A stretch of 64,000 nucleotides of DNA from an uncultured Actinomycetes bacterium (GCA_903896045.1 CAITWD010000010.1:20274-84273), one strand, 5' to 3'; numbered from the stretch's first letter, positions 9,026 to 18,186 are shown. Made by a program: numbers and translations. The notes: generated from the sequence alone by a model not told the origin.

Positions 9026-9604
9026 ATGACGACTGCCACACCACCCGTATCCCCAGAGGATGCATTCGCATATGAATTTGTCGGCGCCCTGCGGCGACTC
9101 TGGTGGATCCCACTGCTACTTGGCATTGTCTGGATTGCCTTCTCTTTGGTGGTCTTCCGGTTTGATGTCCACTCCGTCCGCGCGGTTGGGCTCGTCGCAG
9201 GGATTGTGTTTTTGGTTGCCGGGCTCGAGGAGCTTGTGATGGCGATCGCGGTCCGCGGTGGCTGGAAGTGGTTTCACGCCCTGCTGGGTCTGGCATTTGT
9301 CGTCGGTGGTATCGCCTCATTGATTCACCCCGGAAACACCTTTCTGGCCTTGGCGGAAATCGTCGGCTGGGTGTTGGTGATCAAGGGCGCATTCGATGTG
9401 ATCGTCGCGCTCGCCAACCGCCACCTCGAGCTCTGGTGGACACGCCTTGCGATCGGCCTGGTCGAGTTGGGGCTGGCATTTACGGTCTCTGGCAACATCG
9501 ATAAAAAGGCCGTTGTGCTGTTGGTGTTTGTGGGGGCAACCGCTCTTCTGCGTGGCATTGGAATGATTGTGGTCGCATTCCAGCTGCGCTCACTCACCAC
9601 GTAA
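9026..9604 (+). CDS. HdeD-family (DUF308) membrane protein
   Basis: The 192-residue product has six membrane helices arranged as three similar hairpins, as in HdeD/DUF308 proteins, with conserved features such as G(I/V)..L..G..E.. and WW/W..GL..I. turns (LWWTRLAIGLVELGLA). E. coli HdeD is linked to acid resistance at high cell density, but the biochemical role of actinobacterial homologues is not established. AAAGGAG lies about eight bases before the ATG. A hairpin with 9-bp arms follows at 9617-9645. Confidence 0.8.
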   Translation: MTTATPPVSPEDAFAYEFVGALRRLWWIPLLLGIVWIAFSLVVFRFDVHSVRAVGLVAGIVFLVAGLEELVMAIAVRGGWKWFHALLGLAFVVGGIASLIHPGNTFLALAEIVGWVLVIKGAFDVIVALANRHLELWWTRLAIGLVELGLAFTVSGNIDKKAVVLLVFVGATALLRGIGMIVVAFQLRSLTT

Positions 9605-9616
9605 CGCGCGCCTGAT

Positions 9617-9645
9617 CGACGCATGGCCAACACGGTCATGCGTCG
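9617..9645 (+). terminator. Inverted repeat after the HdeD gene
   Basis: CGACGCATG (9617-9625) pairs perfectly with CATGCGTCG (9637-9645) across an 11-base loop, 12 bases after the stop codon. There is no T-run, so this is an L-shaped or Rho-assisted terminator at best. Confidence 0.5.
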
Positions 9646-9666
9646 GCTGCGCGACGGGGGGCTTCG

Positions 9667-10113
9667 ATGATTCGCCCATCAATTGAGTGCTGGCTCATCC
9701 GAGAGATGCCCACTGGCCCTCACGTGGTGTTATTGCACGCACCCGAAGCACCAGGCAGGCGCCCTGAGCTTTGGCAGCCGGTCTCAGGTGGTATCGAGGC
9801 AGACGAGACCCCACAGGACGCCTGCGTGCGCGAAACTCAAGAGGAAACCGGCCTGAGTATTGCTCCGGATGATCTGACCTGCGTGCTGCAGGAGGTGTTC
9901 TTTGTGGTGCGCCCTGATCTCACCTTGAACAAATCGGTCTTTTGGGCACCGGCGCCCACTGACACGATTACCGTCGACCCCAATGAGCACGACACCTTCG
10001 CGTGGACTCCGGTCGATCAGGTGCGTGCACGTCTGGTCTGGGAGAGTCACCAAACGACCTGGGCGGCCGTCCTTACCTCGTTGTCTGAGATGGGCGTCGT
10101 AGAGGCGCACTAG
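9667..10113 (+). CDS. Nudix hydrolase
   Basis: The 148-residue protein has a complete Nudix box, G(x5)E(x7)RE.xEExG, at residues 41-63 (GGIEADE...VRETQEETGL), preceded by the substrate-strand WQPVSGG. The core fits dATP pyrophosphohydrolase/NudB-like enzymes, which cleave nucleoside diphosphate-X bonds with Mg2+, but the substrate is not readable. GGGGG lies five bases before the ATG. Its 3' end overlaps the convergent nth gene by 41 bases, so both C termini share DNA. Confidence 0.85.
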   Translation: MIRPSIECWLIREMPTGPHVVLLHAPEAPGRRPELWQPVSGGIEADETPQDACVRETQEETGLSIAPDDLTCVLQEVFFVVRPDLTLNKSVFWAPAPTDTITVDPNEHDTFAWTPVDQVRARLVWESHQTTWAAVLTSLSEMGVVEAH

Positions 10114-10783
10114 GTACCCGCGCCGAGGGGCAAAACTTCGCGAAAATGCATGCACCGCAGCGTGGCGAGCGCGCCACGCACACCGCGCGGCCGTGGTAGA
10201 TCAGCCGCATCGAGGCATCGCTCCACTCGCGGCGCGGCCACAGGGCACACAGATCGCGCTCGACCCGCACAGGGTCGCTCGATTCAGTGAGCCCCAGCCG
10301 ACCCGACAGGCGAAGCACATGTGTATCAACAGCGATTCCCGGGACGCCGAAGCCATGGCCAAGAATGACATTTGCGGTTTTGCGCCCCACTCCGGGGAGG
10401 GTCACCAGATCCTCCATCGTGCCTGGCACCTGCCCATCAAACCGACCGACGACCGCCTGCGCCATTCCAATCAGGCTGCGCGCCTTGGCGCGAAAAAACC
10501 CGGTCGAGTGGATCAGTCGCTCGATCTCCCCCAGCTCTGCAGCAGCCATCGTGGCCGCATCGGGGGCATAGGCAAAAAGCGCGGGCGTGACCTGATTCAC
10601 GCGCGCGTCGGTGCATTGGGCAGAGAGAATAATCGCCGCAAGCAACTGGAACGGGCTCGCATGATCCAAGGGAATCACGATGGTGGGATATGCCGTGCGG
10701 AGTCCATCGACAACCGCGCGCGCCCTGCCCTGTGGCGTACGTGGTCGCACCGTCATCACGGCGGCTGGATCAGATGTCCTCAC
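10073..10783 (-). CDS. nth: Endonuclease III
   Basis: The 236-residue protein is a bifunctional DNA glycosylase/AP lyase for oxidised pyrimidines. It shows the helix-hairpin-helix LPGVGRKTANVI (129-140) with the catalytic Lys135, the catalytic Asp153 in AVDTHVLR, and the [4Fe-4S] ligands Cys202, Cys209, Cys212 and Cys218 in the classic C-x6-C-x2-C-x5-C spacing. The GTG start at 10783 overlaps the upstream stop (GTGA), marking it as the third gene of a tightly coupled operon with a RibD-like reductase. Length is slightly above the usual 210-220 because of a short N-terminal lead and an 18-residue tail. Confidence 0.95.
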   Translation of the reverse strand: MRTSDPAAVMTVRPRTPQGRARAVVDGLRTAYPTIVIPLDHASPFQLLAAIILSAQCTDARVNQVTPALFAYAPDAATMAAAELGEIERLIHSTGFFRAKARSLIGMAQAVVGRFDGQVPGTMEDLVTLPGVGRKTANVILGHGFGVPGIAVDTHVLRLSGRLGLTESSDPVRVERDLCALWPRREWSDASMRLIYHGRAVCVARSPRCGACIFAKFCPSARVPSAPLRRPSQTTR

Positions 10784-11133
10784 GACACCTCAGGAATACC
10801 GAGTGCACGATGCAAGCGCTGGGCAAAACGCACCCCATCGACAAGTGCCTCCTGGACCTCAGATGCCGTGCGTCTCGGTGATGCCGACCAGCCACGCAGC
10901 CATGTCACCGCGCGCTCAGGGTCCGCAGCCTGTCCACCAACGCGGGCAGCAAAGACATAGGTGTAGGCAAATGAGCGCGCCTGTTCGGATCCATCAGCTG
11001 CGGCAATTTCTGCATCAATCTCGGTGCAGACCCCGGACGGGGTGCTCTCCACCCCCCACCCGCGAAGCAGCTCCTGCAGGCCGGCAAGCGCTGCATGGTG
11101 GGCACGGACGAGCTCCTCGGCATCAGTCGTCAT
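10780..11133 (-). CDS. Conserved hypothetical protein between ribD-like and nth genes
   Basis: The 117-residue protein is helical and acidic in its N-terminal half, with no membrane segment or recognised motif; the visible pattern is two helical halves ending in WLRGWSASPRRTASEVQEAL. ATGA overlaps with the upstream gene and GTGA with the downstream nth put it in the middle of a translationally coupled trio, so it is very probably expressed. I do not recognise the family. Confidence 0.65.
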   Translation of the reverse strand: MTTDAEELVRAHHAALAGLQELLRGWGVESTPSGVCTEIDAEIAAADGSEQARSFAYTYVFAARVGGQAADPERAVTWLRGWSASPRRTASEVQEALVDGVRFAQRLHRALGIPEVS

Positions 11134-11849
11134 CGCACCAACTCGTACCGCAGAAATACCACGTCATCGATCGGCAAGAGCCCCGCCAATCGCAGACCGC
11201 GGGGTGGCTCAAATTCCGGGCCGACCAGGGCCCGGTCCGATACCCCCGACACCAACAGGGGCGAGATCGTGAGATAGATTTCATCCACCAGATCTGCGGC
11301 CATCAGCTCACCAATCAGCCTCGGACCACCCTCACACAGGACACCGCGGTGCCCCATCTGCCGGAGGCGTCCGAGAAATTGCGCCACATCGACATCTCCC
11401 GGCCGATCGGCGATCACTCGCGCAACCCGACGCGCCGCGTCAAGGATGTCTGCTGGGCAATCGGCGGGTGCGCCAAGAATGGTCGGGACCTCTGCCTCTA
11501 AAAACAAGGCGCTCGACCAGTCAAATGCGAGCGAGCGCGAGATGACCGCGATTGGCGCGACCGGATGCTGTCCACGCGCACGCCGGGCCTCGCGCACACC
11601 ATCACGAGGCCGCATGGGCCCGTAACGATCTGCCCGCACGGTGTGTGCTCCCGCCAGAATGACATCGGCGATGCCTCGCAAGGCATGAAAGACATCACGG
11701 TCGTGTGGACCCGAGAGCTCACGGGACTCGCCCCCGATCGAGGTTGCCCCATCGACGCTGGCGACCATATTGAGCATGACCCATGGTCGATCCTGATGGC
11801 CATCTCGAGGTGCACCGACAAATTCGGCAATCGATGTGGCGGGGATCAT
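11130..11849 (-). CDS. RibD C-terminal/DHFR-like pyrimidine reductase family protein
   Basis: The 239-residue protein matches the reductase half of RibD: an N-terminal strand WVMLNMVASVDGAT, the segment DVFHALRGIADVILAGAHTVRADRYGP, and the NADPH-site element GVLCEGGPRLIGELM near residue 170. RibD reductases act on the ribosyl side chain of the pyrimidine intermediate of flavin synthesis; stand-alone members in Actinomycetota often lie outside rib operons and have unproven substrates. It is the first gene of a three-gene operon ending with nth. Confidence 0.85.
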   Translation of the reverse strand: MIPATSIAEFVGAPRDGHQDRPWVMLNMVASVDGATSIGGESRELSGPHDRDVFHALRGIADVILAGAHTVRADRYGPMRPRDGVREARRARGQHPVAPIAVISRSLAFDWSSALFLEAEVPTILGAPADCPADILDAARRVARVIADRPGDVDVAQFLGRLRQMGHRGVLCEGGPRLIGELMAADLVDEIYLTISPLLVSGVSDRALVGPEFEPPRGLRLAGLLPIDDVVFLRYELVR

Positions 11850-11870
11850 TATCGCGGCACCCTGCGTGGA

Positions 11871-12656
11871 CTACACGCCATCGGCGCCCCCATGGCTGCG
11901 CTTGACAATCTCGTCGAACTCAAGCGCACCAAAAATGGCGCACACCTCTTCCGGGCTGTCGACGATATGCATCAGTTCGAGTTCCTCTTCGCTGATCATC
12001 CCGTCGCCCACCAAGCGACGACGCATCCACGCGACAAGATCTTCCCAAAAATCCCGCCCGTAGAGCACCAATGGGAAGCCGAGGGTCTTCCCGGTTTGGA
12101 TCAGCGTCAATGCCTCAAAGAGTTCATCCATGGTGCCAAACCCACCGGGGAAGACAATGAACCCTTCTGAATATTTGACAAACATCGTTTTGCGCACGAA
12201 GAAATAACGAAAATCAATCTGCAAATTGACGTATTCATTGGCATGTTGCTCATGCGGTAATTCGATGTTGCAGCCAATCGATATCCCGCCCGCCTCATAG
12301 GCACCGCGGTTCGCCGCTTCCATGATTCCCGGCCCGCCGCCGGTAATGACCCCAAATCCCTCCTGCACCAAGCCTGCTCCCACCGCCTGTGCCGCCGCGT
12401 AGTACGGGTCGTCCTGCGGCGTCCGCGCAGAACCAAACACACATACGCAGTGTCCAACGCGGGCGAGCGCATCGAAGCCATCGACAAATTCACCAAGAAT
12501 GCGCAGCGCCCGCCAGGGGTCAGTGTGCACAAAGGAGGAGTCACGTTCCCGGGCGAGCAACCGTCGATCGGCGTTGCCGATATGCGCCGCCGCCGAGCCC
12601 CGTACGGTTAATCTACCTCGGCGCCCGTTTTTCGATTTCCCACCAGAATTCGCCAC
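11871..12656 (-). CDS. LOG-family (TIGR00730) Rossmann protein, predicted nucleoside-5'-monophosphate phosphoribohydrolase
   Basis: The product (about 261 residues) carries the two LOG signatures: GGGPGIMEAANRGA in the first half and PGGFGTMDELFE in the second, with the Arg and Glu that hydrolyse the N-glycosidic bond of cytokinin or related nucleotides in characterised members. The core begins only after about 40 poorly conserved residues, so the start is uncertain; I chose the GTG at 12656 because GGGGG lies four to eight bases before it, while an ATG at 12701 is also open. It is separated by 21 bases from the reductase gene downstream and may share its transcript. Confidence 0.88.
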   Translation of the reverse strand: MANSGGKSKNGRRGRLTVRGSAAAHIGNADRRLLARERDSSFVHTDPWRALRILGEFVDGFDALARVGHCVCVFGSARTPQDDPYYAAAQAVGAGLVQEGFGVITGGGPGIMEAANRGAYEAGGISIGCNIELPHEQHANEYVNLQIDFRYFFVRKTMFVKYSEGFIVFPGGFGTMDELFEALTLIQTGKTLGFPLVLYGRDFWEDLVAWMRRRLVGDGMISEEELELMHIVDSPEEVCAIFGALEFDEIVKRSHGGADGV

Positions 12657-12754
12657 GGTTCCCCCGAAGGATCGGCAACATGTACGTACACACTTCATCA
12701 CATGACCCGGATCGCGCCTGACCTACCGGTCGCCCCGCGGCACAAGGCACCCAG

Positions 12755-13222
12755 ATGACTCGCACCGGCATTTTCCCCAAGGATGAATACTTCATGCGTC
12801 TGGCACTGCGTGAGGCAGTGACCGCGGGCGAGCATGGGGATGTCCCAGTCGGCGCAGTCGTGGTCAAGGACGGCGAGGTAATCGGCGTCGGTCGCAACGA
12901 GCGCGAGCTCCACAGCGACCCGACCGCCCATGCCGAAGTACTCGCGCTACGCGCAGCGGCGCGTACCCTCGGGGGATGGCGGCTCACTGGAGCAGTGCTC
13001 TATGTGACCCTTGAGCCATGCCCAATGTGTGCCGGCGCGATTCAGCAAGCGCGCATCACTCGAGTCGTCTACGGGGCACCCGATCAAAAGGTGGGTGCCG
13101 CGGGCAGTGTCGTCAATATTTTGGGGGATGCGCGACTGATCCACCGGGTGGAAGTACAAAGCGGGGTGCTCGCCGCTGATGCCCTCGGGGTCCTGCAGCA
13201 ATTCTTCGACGAGCGACGCTAA
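12755..13222 (+). CDS. tadA: tRNA-specific adenosine deaminase
   Basis: The 155-residue zinc enzyme has the deaminase motifs His59-Ala-Glu61 (AHAEVLAL) and Pro88-Cys-Pro-Met-Cys92, which bind Zn and supply the proton-shuttling Glu. It converts the wobble adenosine of tRNA-Arg(ACG) to inosine. Length is normal for the family. It starts with ATG at 12755 and stands divergent from the LOG-family gene. The 170 bases after it contain no further gene. Confidence 0.93.
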   Translation: MTRTGIFPKDEYFMRLALREAVTAGEHGDVPVGAVVVKDGEVIGVGRNERELHSDPTAHAEVLALRAAARTLGGWRLTGAVLYVTLEPCPMCAGAIQQARITRVVYGAPDQKVGAAGSVVNILGDARLIHRVEVQSGVLAADALGVLQQFFDERR

Positions 13223-13395
13223 CGGGGAACCTCCGCCGTCACCCAAGACGGCAGTGACGCATTTCTCATGTTCGTAAAAATCAGGTCGATACAGAGCGTG
13301 CCAGCGGAGTGCTGAGACCCGAGAATCGTGCACTCGACGGGCGAAATAATTATTGATCTATCGACGTCACCGTTCCCCGATTTTTTGCACATGCA

Positions 13396-15024
13396 ATGAC
13401 GCACGAACGCTCACATCTTTTTTCGCGGTCCCGGAGCATTGGGATCACCCGCACACCACCGCGCGTACGCACCCTCGCGTCTGTCCTCGCGCTGATTGTG
13501 CTCACCGCGACCTTTGCCCTTCCACTCACGAGTGCCGTGATGTTGGCCTCGGGAGTCAGCCAACAGGATGAAGGCCTGCTGTTGGTCTATCCGGTACGTC
13601 TGCTCACTGGTGCGATCCCCAATGTTGATTTTCTGTCGGTGTATGGATTGGCATCGCTCCTTCCCATTGCCGGGGCCTTCAAACTTTTTGGGGCATCGGT
13701 CGCCGCTGAGCGAATGGTCGGCCTGATCTACCATCTCCTTCTCACCGGAGGGCTCGTGTGCCTTGCCTGGCGTTGGCGAGGGCCCGTCCCGGCGATTGCA
13801 GCAGGGGTGATTTGCAATGTCATTGCCGTCACGCTCGGCCCGGTGGCCTATGCATGGGTTGGCGGGGTCGCACTTGCGGCGGTGGGGATTCTTCTCACAG
13901 ATATCGGCGTGCGCAATGGGATTCGCCGCAGGTGGTGCGTCGGTGCCGGAATCTCTTTTGGCCTGGCACTGGCATATCGCATTGATCTCGGTCTCGCGAT
14001 CATCATCATGGTCGCGCTCATCTGTGCAACACAGCGCGCAGCATGGCGGCCAGTGATCGGCGGGTGTGTGATGGGCATGAGCCCGTTACTTGTCAACCTG
14101 GTACTCGCGGGCCCCAGCGCGGTGATTTCTGGACAAATTACCGGACCTATCTTTGTGAGTGGTCCGGGGCGTTTCTTGCCATTTCAGGATCTGGATATCC
14201 ATCATCAAACGCTGGCACTGCTGTGCGTCATCGTTGCGGTTGGACTGATCGCACTCGGGGGACGTGAGACGATCACGACGCGTATGAGTTGGACAGCCAC
14301 ACGCATCCTCGTACTCGGCGTTCTGTGCGCAGGCGCGCTTCCTGAAGCCTTTCAGCGCGCAGATGCCTTCCATGTCGATTCAGTTGCCGTGCTGGTGCTC
14401 CCCGCAGGAGTGATAGTCGTCACGGGAATTTTTCGCGGGACGGGGTCGGTGACCCGCATCATTCGCCCCGCAGCGATTCTTGTCTTTGGTGTCGCCCTTA
14501 TCCTGACGGGGCTCCCCGAGATGCAGAACTACGAAACGGCAATTCGTCCGACGCTCACCGGTGCATCGACGCCCACGTGGAATGTCACCAACCTCGGTCG
14601 AACGGCCCCCGTCTATGCAAGTGATGAGCAGATGCTCCTCGAGCACGCACTTACCATTGTCGATGCGCACGCACAGGCCGGCATGCACGTGTTTGTCGGG
14701 CCCCAAGATCTGCGACGCACGGTCTTTGGCGACACCTACCTGTATTTCCTGATGCCACAGCTGATCCCAAGCAGCTTCTATCTTGAGATGGAGCCCGGTA
14801 TCGCCAACGGAACCAATTCACGCCTGGGATCAGATCTCGCCCACTCCGACATCCTGGTACTCACAAGCGCCTACGACAATTTCTTTGAACCAAATGCATC
14901 GTCGCTTTTTGGTTCAGATGTGCCAAACACGGTCGTCAAAAACGACTTTGTCGAGGTCGGTAGCTCAGGCCCATGGAACATCTATGTGCGTGCAACGCCG
15001 CACGGGGTTGGGGGAGCGACCTAA
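13396..15024 (+). CDS. Multi-pass membrane protein, GT-C glycosyltransferase-like
   Basis: The 542-residue protein has about 11 membrane helices in the first 370 residues, with an extracytoplasmic loop after helix 1 containing a QQDEG acidic motif where GT-C enzymes (PMT/mannosyltransferase type) carry the catalytic Asp/Glu. A soluble C-terminal domain (about 375-542) follows. This layout matches lipid-linked-sugar glycosyltransferases of the cell envelope, but the donor and acceptor are unknown and the assignment rests on topology. No close operon partner is on the same strand; it ends 36 bases from the end of the convergent receptor operon. Confidence 0.6.
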   Translation: MTHERSHLFSRSRSIGITRTPPRVRTLASVLALIVLTATFALPLTSAVMLASGVSQQDEGLLLVYPVRLLTGAIPNVDFLSVYGLASLLPIAGAFKLFGASVAAERMVGLIYHLLLTGGLVCLAWRWRGPVPAIAAGVICNVIAVTLGPVAYAWVGGVALAAVGILLTDIGVRNGIRRRWCVGAGISFGLALAYRIDLGLAIIIMVALICATQRAAWRPVIGGCVMGMSPLLVNLVLAGPSAVISGQITGPIFVSGPGRFLPFQDLDIHHQTLALLCVIVAVGLIALGGRETITTRMSWTATRILVLGVLCAGALPEAFQRADAFHVDSVAVLVLPAGVIVVTGIFRGTGSVTRIIRPAAILVFGVALILTGLPEMQNYETAIRPTLTGASTPTWNVTNLGRTAPVYASDEQMLLEHALTIVDAHAQAGMHVFVGPQDLRRTVFGDTYLYFLMPQLIPSSFYLEMEPGIANGTNSRLGSDLAHSDILVLTSAYDNFFEPNASSLFGSDVPNTVVKNDFVEVGSSGPWNIYVRATPHGVGGAT

Positions 15025-15059
15025 GTCATCGTCGGAATTTCCCCAGGAACGGCAACGAA

Positions 15060-16364
15060 TTAATTTTGTATCAAGAGCGACTGCAGCACCTTGGTCTCAG
15101 AAAACACCGAACTCACCAAAGGATTCCCCCCGACCGGCCACTGCGGGGCACGATAGACCGCCATTCGCGTGGCAGGCACGCAGTCACCTGTCGGACTACA
15201 CGACAAGACATCAGACAACCCTTGATATTCCACGTCATGCAGGAGCGCCTCACGTAATGCCACGCGATTGATCATGAGCCCTCCGCCGGGATGCACCACA
15301 GCAACCCGGCGAATCGCATCGAAGATGAGGTTGGTGGCATCAAAGGCAGCGGGGCTGTAGATCGTGAGCGGCCGATATCCAAACAGCCGCTGATATGCCG
15401 GCAAAAATGCATCAGCATAGAAGGGTTGTGCCGCCAGCTCGGAGGCATCCGGACCCGTTGCGTAGACCTGCGATCCACCGTTGTTGCGCAGATAATCAAG
15501 CACTCCCTGCTGTTGACATTGCTGGGTCATGACCACAGGAACTTGAGGGGTCTGATGCAGCGCTTTGAGCACCTCCAAACAGTGGTTGCCGTTGAGTGGG
15601 AGCACCACCGCGCTCGGATGGAATGTCGCCAGGGTCTCCACACTGCGTGCGGGGTGCGCCGCATCGATAATCAGCTTTGTCGCCGTACCGCCCGCCGCAT
15701 GAAGATCGCTTGTAATCGCCGCGCCAAGCACCGACGAGTATGCATCGTTGGTGGAAATAATCCCTACCCGCGTCCACTCTGGATGGGTATGGATGAAATC
15801 AGCGATGAGTGACCCTTGGATCAGGTCATTGCGCGCAGTGCGGAAAAAATAGGGCTGGTGCTCTTTGGGGTCGGTGAGCAGCACCGATGATGCTTGTGGG
15901 GAAATCGTCAAAAGATGCGCGGCAGACAGCACGGCGTCCGCAGCCTTGTACATCGAAGCCGAACAGTTCGCTGCAACGACTCCAAGCACATCAGACTGGG
16001 CAATGATCTGGTGCGCTGCAGCGATACCGCTCGGAGCAGCGCATCCATCCACCGTCGGCAGTACCGACACCGGGTGCCCAAGGAGCGTCCCAGGGAGCCC
16101 ATCAAAGCGTCCATCCAAATAATCCACGGCCATCTGGACCGCATTCGACGCATCAGTTCCGTCTTGACTGTCGGTACGAAACATGGTCGCTAAATAGATC
16201 GGCTGACCGATTCCCACCTCCACGCAATCAGATGAGGTCGTTGGACACGCTTGTGCAGTGGGCGCTCCCGAATCGGTACTCGCAATGACCGCGATACACA
16301 CGATCACAACCAGGGCCACAATCCCACTAATCGCCCACCAACGGCCACGGCCCAGTTGGCTCAT
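15060..16364 (-). CDS. Membrane-anchored periplasmic-binding-protein-like receptor (LivK/ANF type)
   Basis: The 434-residue protein has one N-terminal membrane helix (about residues 11-32) without a lipobox, then a complete type I periplasmic-binding fold resembling branched-chain amino acid receptors, with segments such as VVAANCSASMYKAADAV and GIISTNDAYSSVLGAA. An uncleaved anchor would keep it on the outer face of the cytoplasmic membrane. Transporter permease and ATPase genes are absent. It is the third gene of an operon: its ATG at 16364 overlaps the stop of the DUF4239-like gene (ATGA). It more likely senses a small ligand than feeds a transporter; the ligand is unknown. Confidence 0.75.
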   Translation of the reverse strand: MSQLGRGRWWAISGIVALVVIVCIAVIASTDSGAPTAQACPTTSSDCVEVGIGQPIYLATMFRTDSQDGTDASNAVQMAVDYLDGRFDGLPGTLLGHPVSVLPTVDGCAAPSGIAAAHQIIAQSDVLGVVAANCSASMYKAADAVLSAAHLLTISPQASSVLLTDPKEHQPYFFRTARNDLIQGSLIADFIHTHPEWTRVGIISTNDAYSSVLGAAITSDLHAAGGTATKLIIDAAHPARSVETLATFHPSAVVLPLNGNHCLEVLKALHQTPQVPVVMTQQCQQQGVLDYLRNNGGSQVYATGPDASELAAQPFYADAFLPAYQRLFGYRPLTIYSPAAFDATNLIFDAIRRVAVVHPGGGLMINRVALREALLHDVEYQGLSDVLSCSPTGDCVPATRMAVYRAPQWPVGGNPLVSSVFSETKVLQSLLIQN

Positions 16365-17167
16365 AACTTGACCCACGGCAGATATTCACCGTTCTGCAAT
16401 TCCTGTGTGACCTGCGAGATGGGGTGCGAATCAACGATAAATGCCCCCCGAAAGGGCGCGCTAATACCGATAATCGCAGTGACATCGAGCACGACGACAA
16501 TGATGATGCCCGCCGCAATCACCGCATAGCGACGACCCGAACGCCCCGAGACCACGAGCGCATTCACAATCAGCGCGATTCCCGAAAGCACGGCAAGCGC
16601 AAACAGCGGGAATGGGAGATCCTCGCTGGCGAGTGAAATCCAGTCGCTTCGCGCGGTGGCCATCTGCTGGGTTGCGTTCACCATCGCATCGGCGATTGTG
16701 CTGGGAACGTACGCACGCGCCGTCAAGGGATAGATCGTTTGCTGGAGATCACGCAATGTCCCAACCGCCGGCGAGTTCTGAGGGGCGTTTTGGGCAAGTG
16801 CCTGCCACTCACCATTGACCAGTGAGTTGAGATAGACCTGGAGCGAGGCCTGCACACGGTCTGCATCCGGGGGAGGAAGGGCGCCCGAGGCGTAGGCAAG
16901 CTGCGTTGCCGCCGCAACCTCACTTCCCACCGCATTCTGCGTATCTTGAAGATTGACGTAGGCACTATTGATCAAAAAGCCCGTCAGGATTGCGAACAGA
17001 CTGCCAACGGCGGTCATGTAGGCCGCAGCGGTGAGCCCTCGGCGTTCACGTCTGTCGGGCGTCGATCGGTAGTGCAGCCCTGTGACGAGGGCGACGGCAA
17101 GCACCACTGCAATCACCAGTGCCAGCACAACCAGCGCCCAAATACTCATCGAGCTCAGGGCATTCAT
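16361..17167 (-). CDS. DUF4239-like (bestrophin-like) membrane protein
   Basis: The 268-residue product has two N-terminal membrane helices (about 9-31 and 47-70), a central soluble helical region (about 75-190) with aromatic and Asn/Gln-rich stretches, and two C-terminal helices (about 194-215 and 221-243). That 2 + loop + 2 arrangement and the GFLINSAYVNLQDTQNAVGSE segment fit the DUF4239 family, often described as bestrophin-like. Function is unknown; channel activity has been suggested only by analogy. It sits between two binding-protein genes with ATGA overlaps on both sides, so the three are made together. Confidence 0.65.
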   Translation of the reverse strand: MNALSSMSIWALVVLALVIAVVLAVALVTGLHYRSTPDRRERRGLTAAAYMTAVGSLFAILTGFLINSAYVNLQDTQNAVGSEVAAATQLAYASGALPPPDADRVQASLQVYLNSLVNGEWQALAQNAPQNSPAVGTLRDLQQTIYPLTARAYVPSTIADAMVNATQQMATARSDWISLASEDLPFPLFALAVLSGIALIVNALVVSGRSGRRYAVIAAGIIIVVVLDVTAIIGISAPFRGAFIVDSHPISQVTQELQNGEYLPWVKL

Positions 17168-18186
17168 TGGCTGGCCCCCGTCGATCCTGAAAGCGCCGAT
17201 GCCCACGCGCTCTGCGACGCTGCAATTTGCTCAGGGCTCGGGGCAATCGCTGTGGCAGCACCGTCGCGATCGAGAACGTCACCGCCGACCAGATAGGACA
17301 CAAAGGCGCGCGCAGTCGAGTTGCTGCGCACACGATTCATATTCACATAGACGTACAGCTGACGAGACAGAGGATAGGACCCGGCGGCAATCTCCTTCTC
17401 CCCTGGCAGCTGACACCCCTTGCCCGCGTCGATTGCGAATGGCCGCACTGTTGTCCCCCATCCCGCAACAGTGGAGTACCCCAAGAATGCATACGCATCA
17501 GGATTTTGGAGGACCACGTTGCGCATGACGTCATTACTTGGCTCACTCGTATGGTCGAGTCGAATCAATGGAGACGTTCCCCTGCGCGCCGCTATCGGGG
17601 CGATGACGAGATTCTGATAACTCGTCAGCGTCCCCTGGCCGGTTTCGGGACTGAACACCCGCAATGGAGCACTGAGGAATTGCGTCGGTGAGCCAAGGGT
17701 GCGGGCGAGTCGTGTTGCATCACTCCAGCGTGTGTACCCAACAGACTCAGGGCCCGACAGCGCGTAGAGATCGGACATGGTCAGACACTGCGGAAGGTGA
17801 CTTGCCGGACTCGTAAACACCACGATCGCGTCATTGGCGACGGTGAGTCGTACATACGAAATCCCATTGTCATGGCACAGTGCTGCACTGGTCGCGTTCA
17901 TCGGGCTACTTGCACCAGCGACATCTGTGAGCCCGTTGCACAGTTGAGAAAACCCATCGCTGGTGCCTGCCATCTGCACATCAAACCGCGCAAGGGTGTT
18001 GGACGATGCAAACTCGGACGCCACTTTGCCGATGAATGGCAGCAACGTCGTCGACCCCGAAATATTGACCACGCCGGAAAAGGTGGAGGATGACGTACCG
18101 CACCCCGCCAATACGCCGGACAACGCGGCCCCAGCGGCAATAGATGCAGCCACTCGTCGTAGGGAAAGCGGGCCGGGGAAGCTCAT
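17164..18186 (-). CDS. PstS-like phosphate/anion-binding lipoprotein
   Basis: The 340-residue protein has a lipoprotein signal (SGVLAGC, lipobox Cys about residue 29) and a PBP-like domain with the SGSTTLLPFIGKVASEF opening and a later GYSTVAGWGTTVRP element typical of PstS and related type II binding proteins. It would sit on the outer face of the membrane and bind phosphate or a similar oxyanion. No pstCAB follows; instead it leads a three-gene operon with a DUF4239-like protein and a membrane-anchored LivK-like receptor. The ATG at 18186 is chosen because it immediately precedes the signal peptide. Confidence 0.75.
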   Translation of the reverse strand: MSFPGPLSLRRVAASIAAGAALSGVLAGCGTSSSTFSGVVNISGSTTLLPFIGKVASEFASSNTLARFDVQMAGTSDGFSQLCNGLTDVAGASSPMNATSAALCHDNGISYVRLTVANDAIVVFTSPASHLPQCLTMSDLYALSGPESVGYTRWSDATRLARTLGSPTQFLSAPLRVFSPETGQGTLTSYQNLVIAPIAARRGTSPLIRLDHTSEPSNDVMRNVVLQNPDAYAFLGYSTVAGWGTTVRPFAIDAGKGCQLPGEKEIAAGSYPLSRQLYVYVNMNRVRSNSTARAFVSYLVGGDVLDRDGAATAIAPSPEQIAASQSAWASALSGSTGASQ

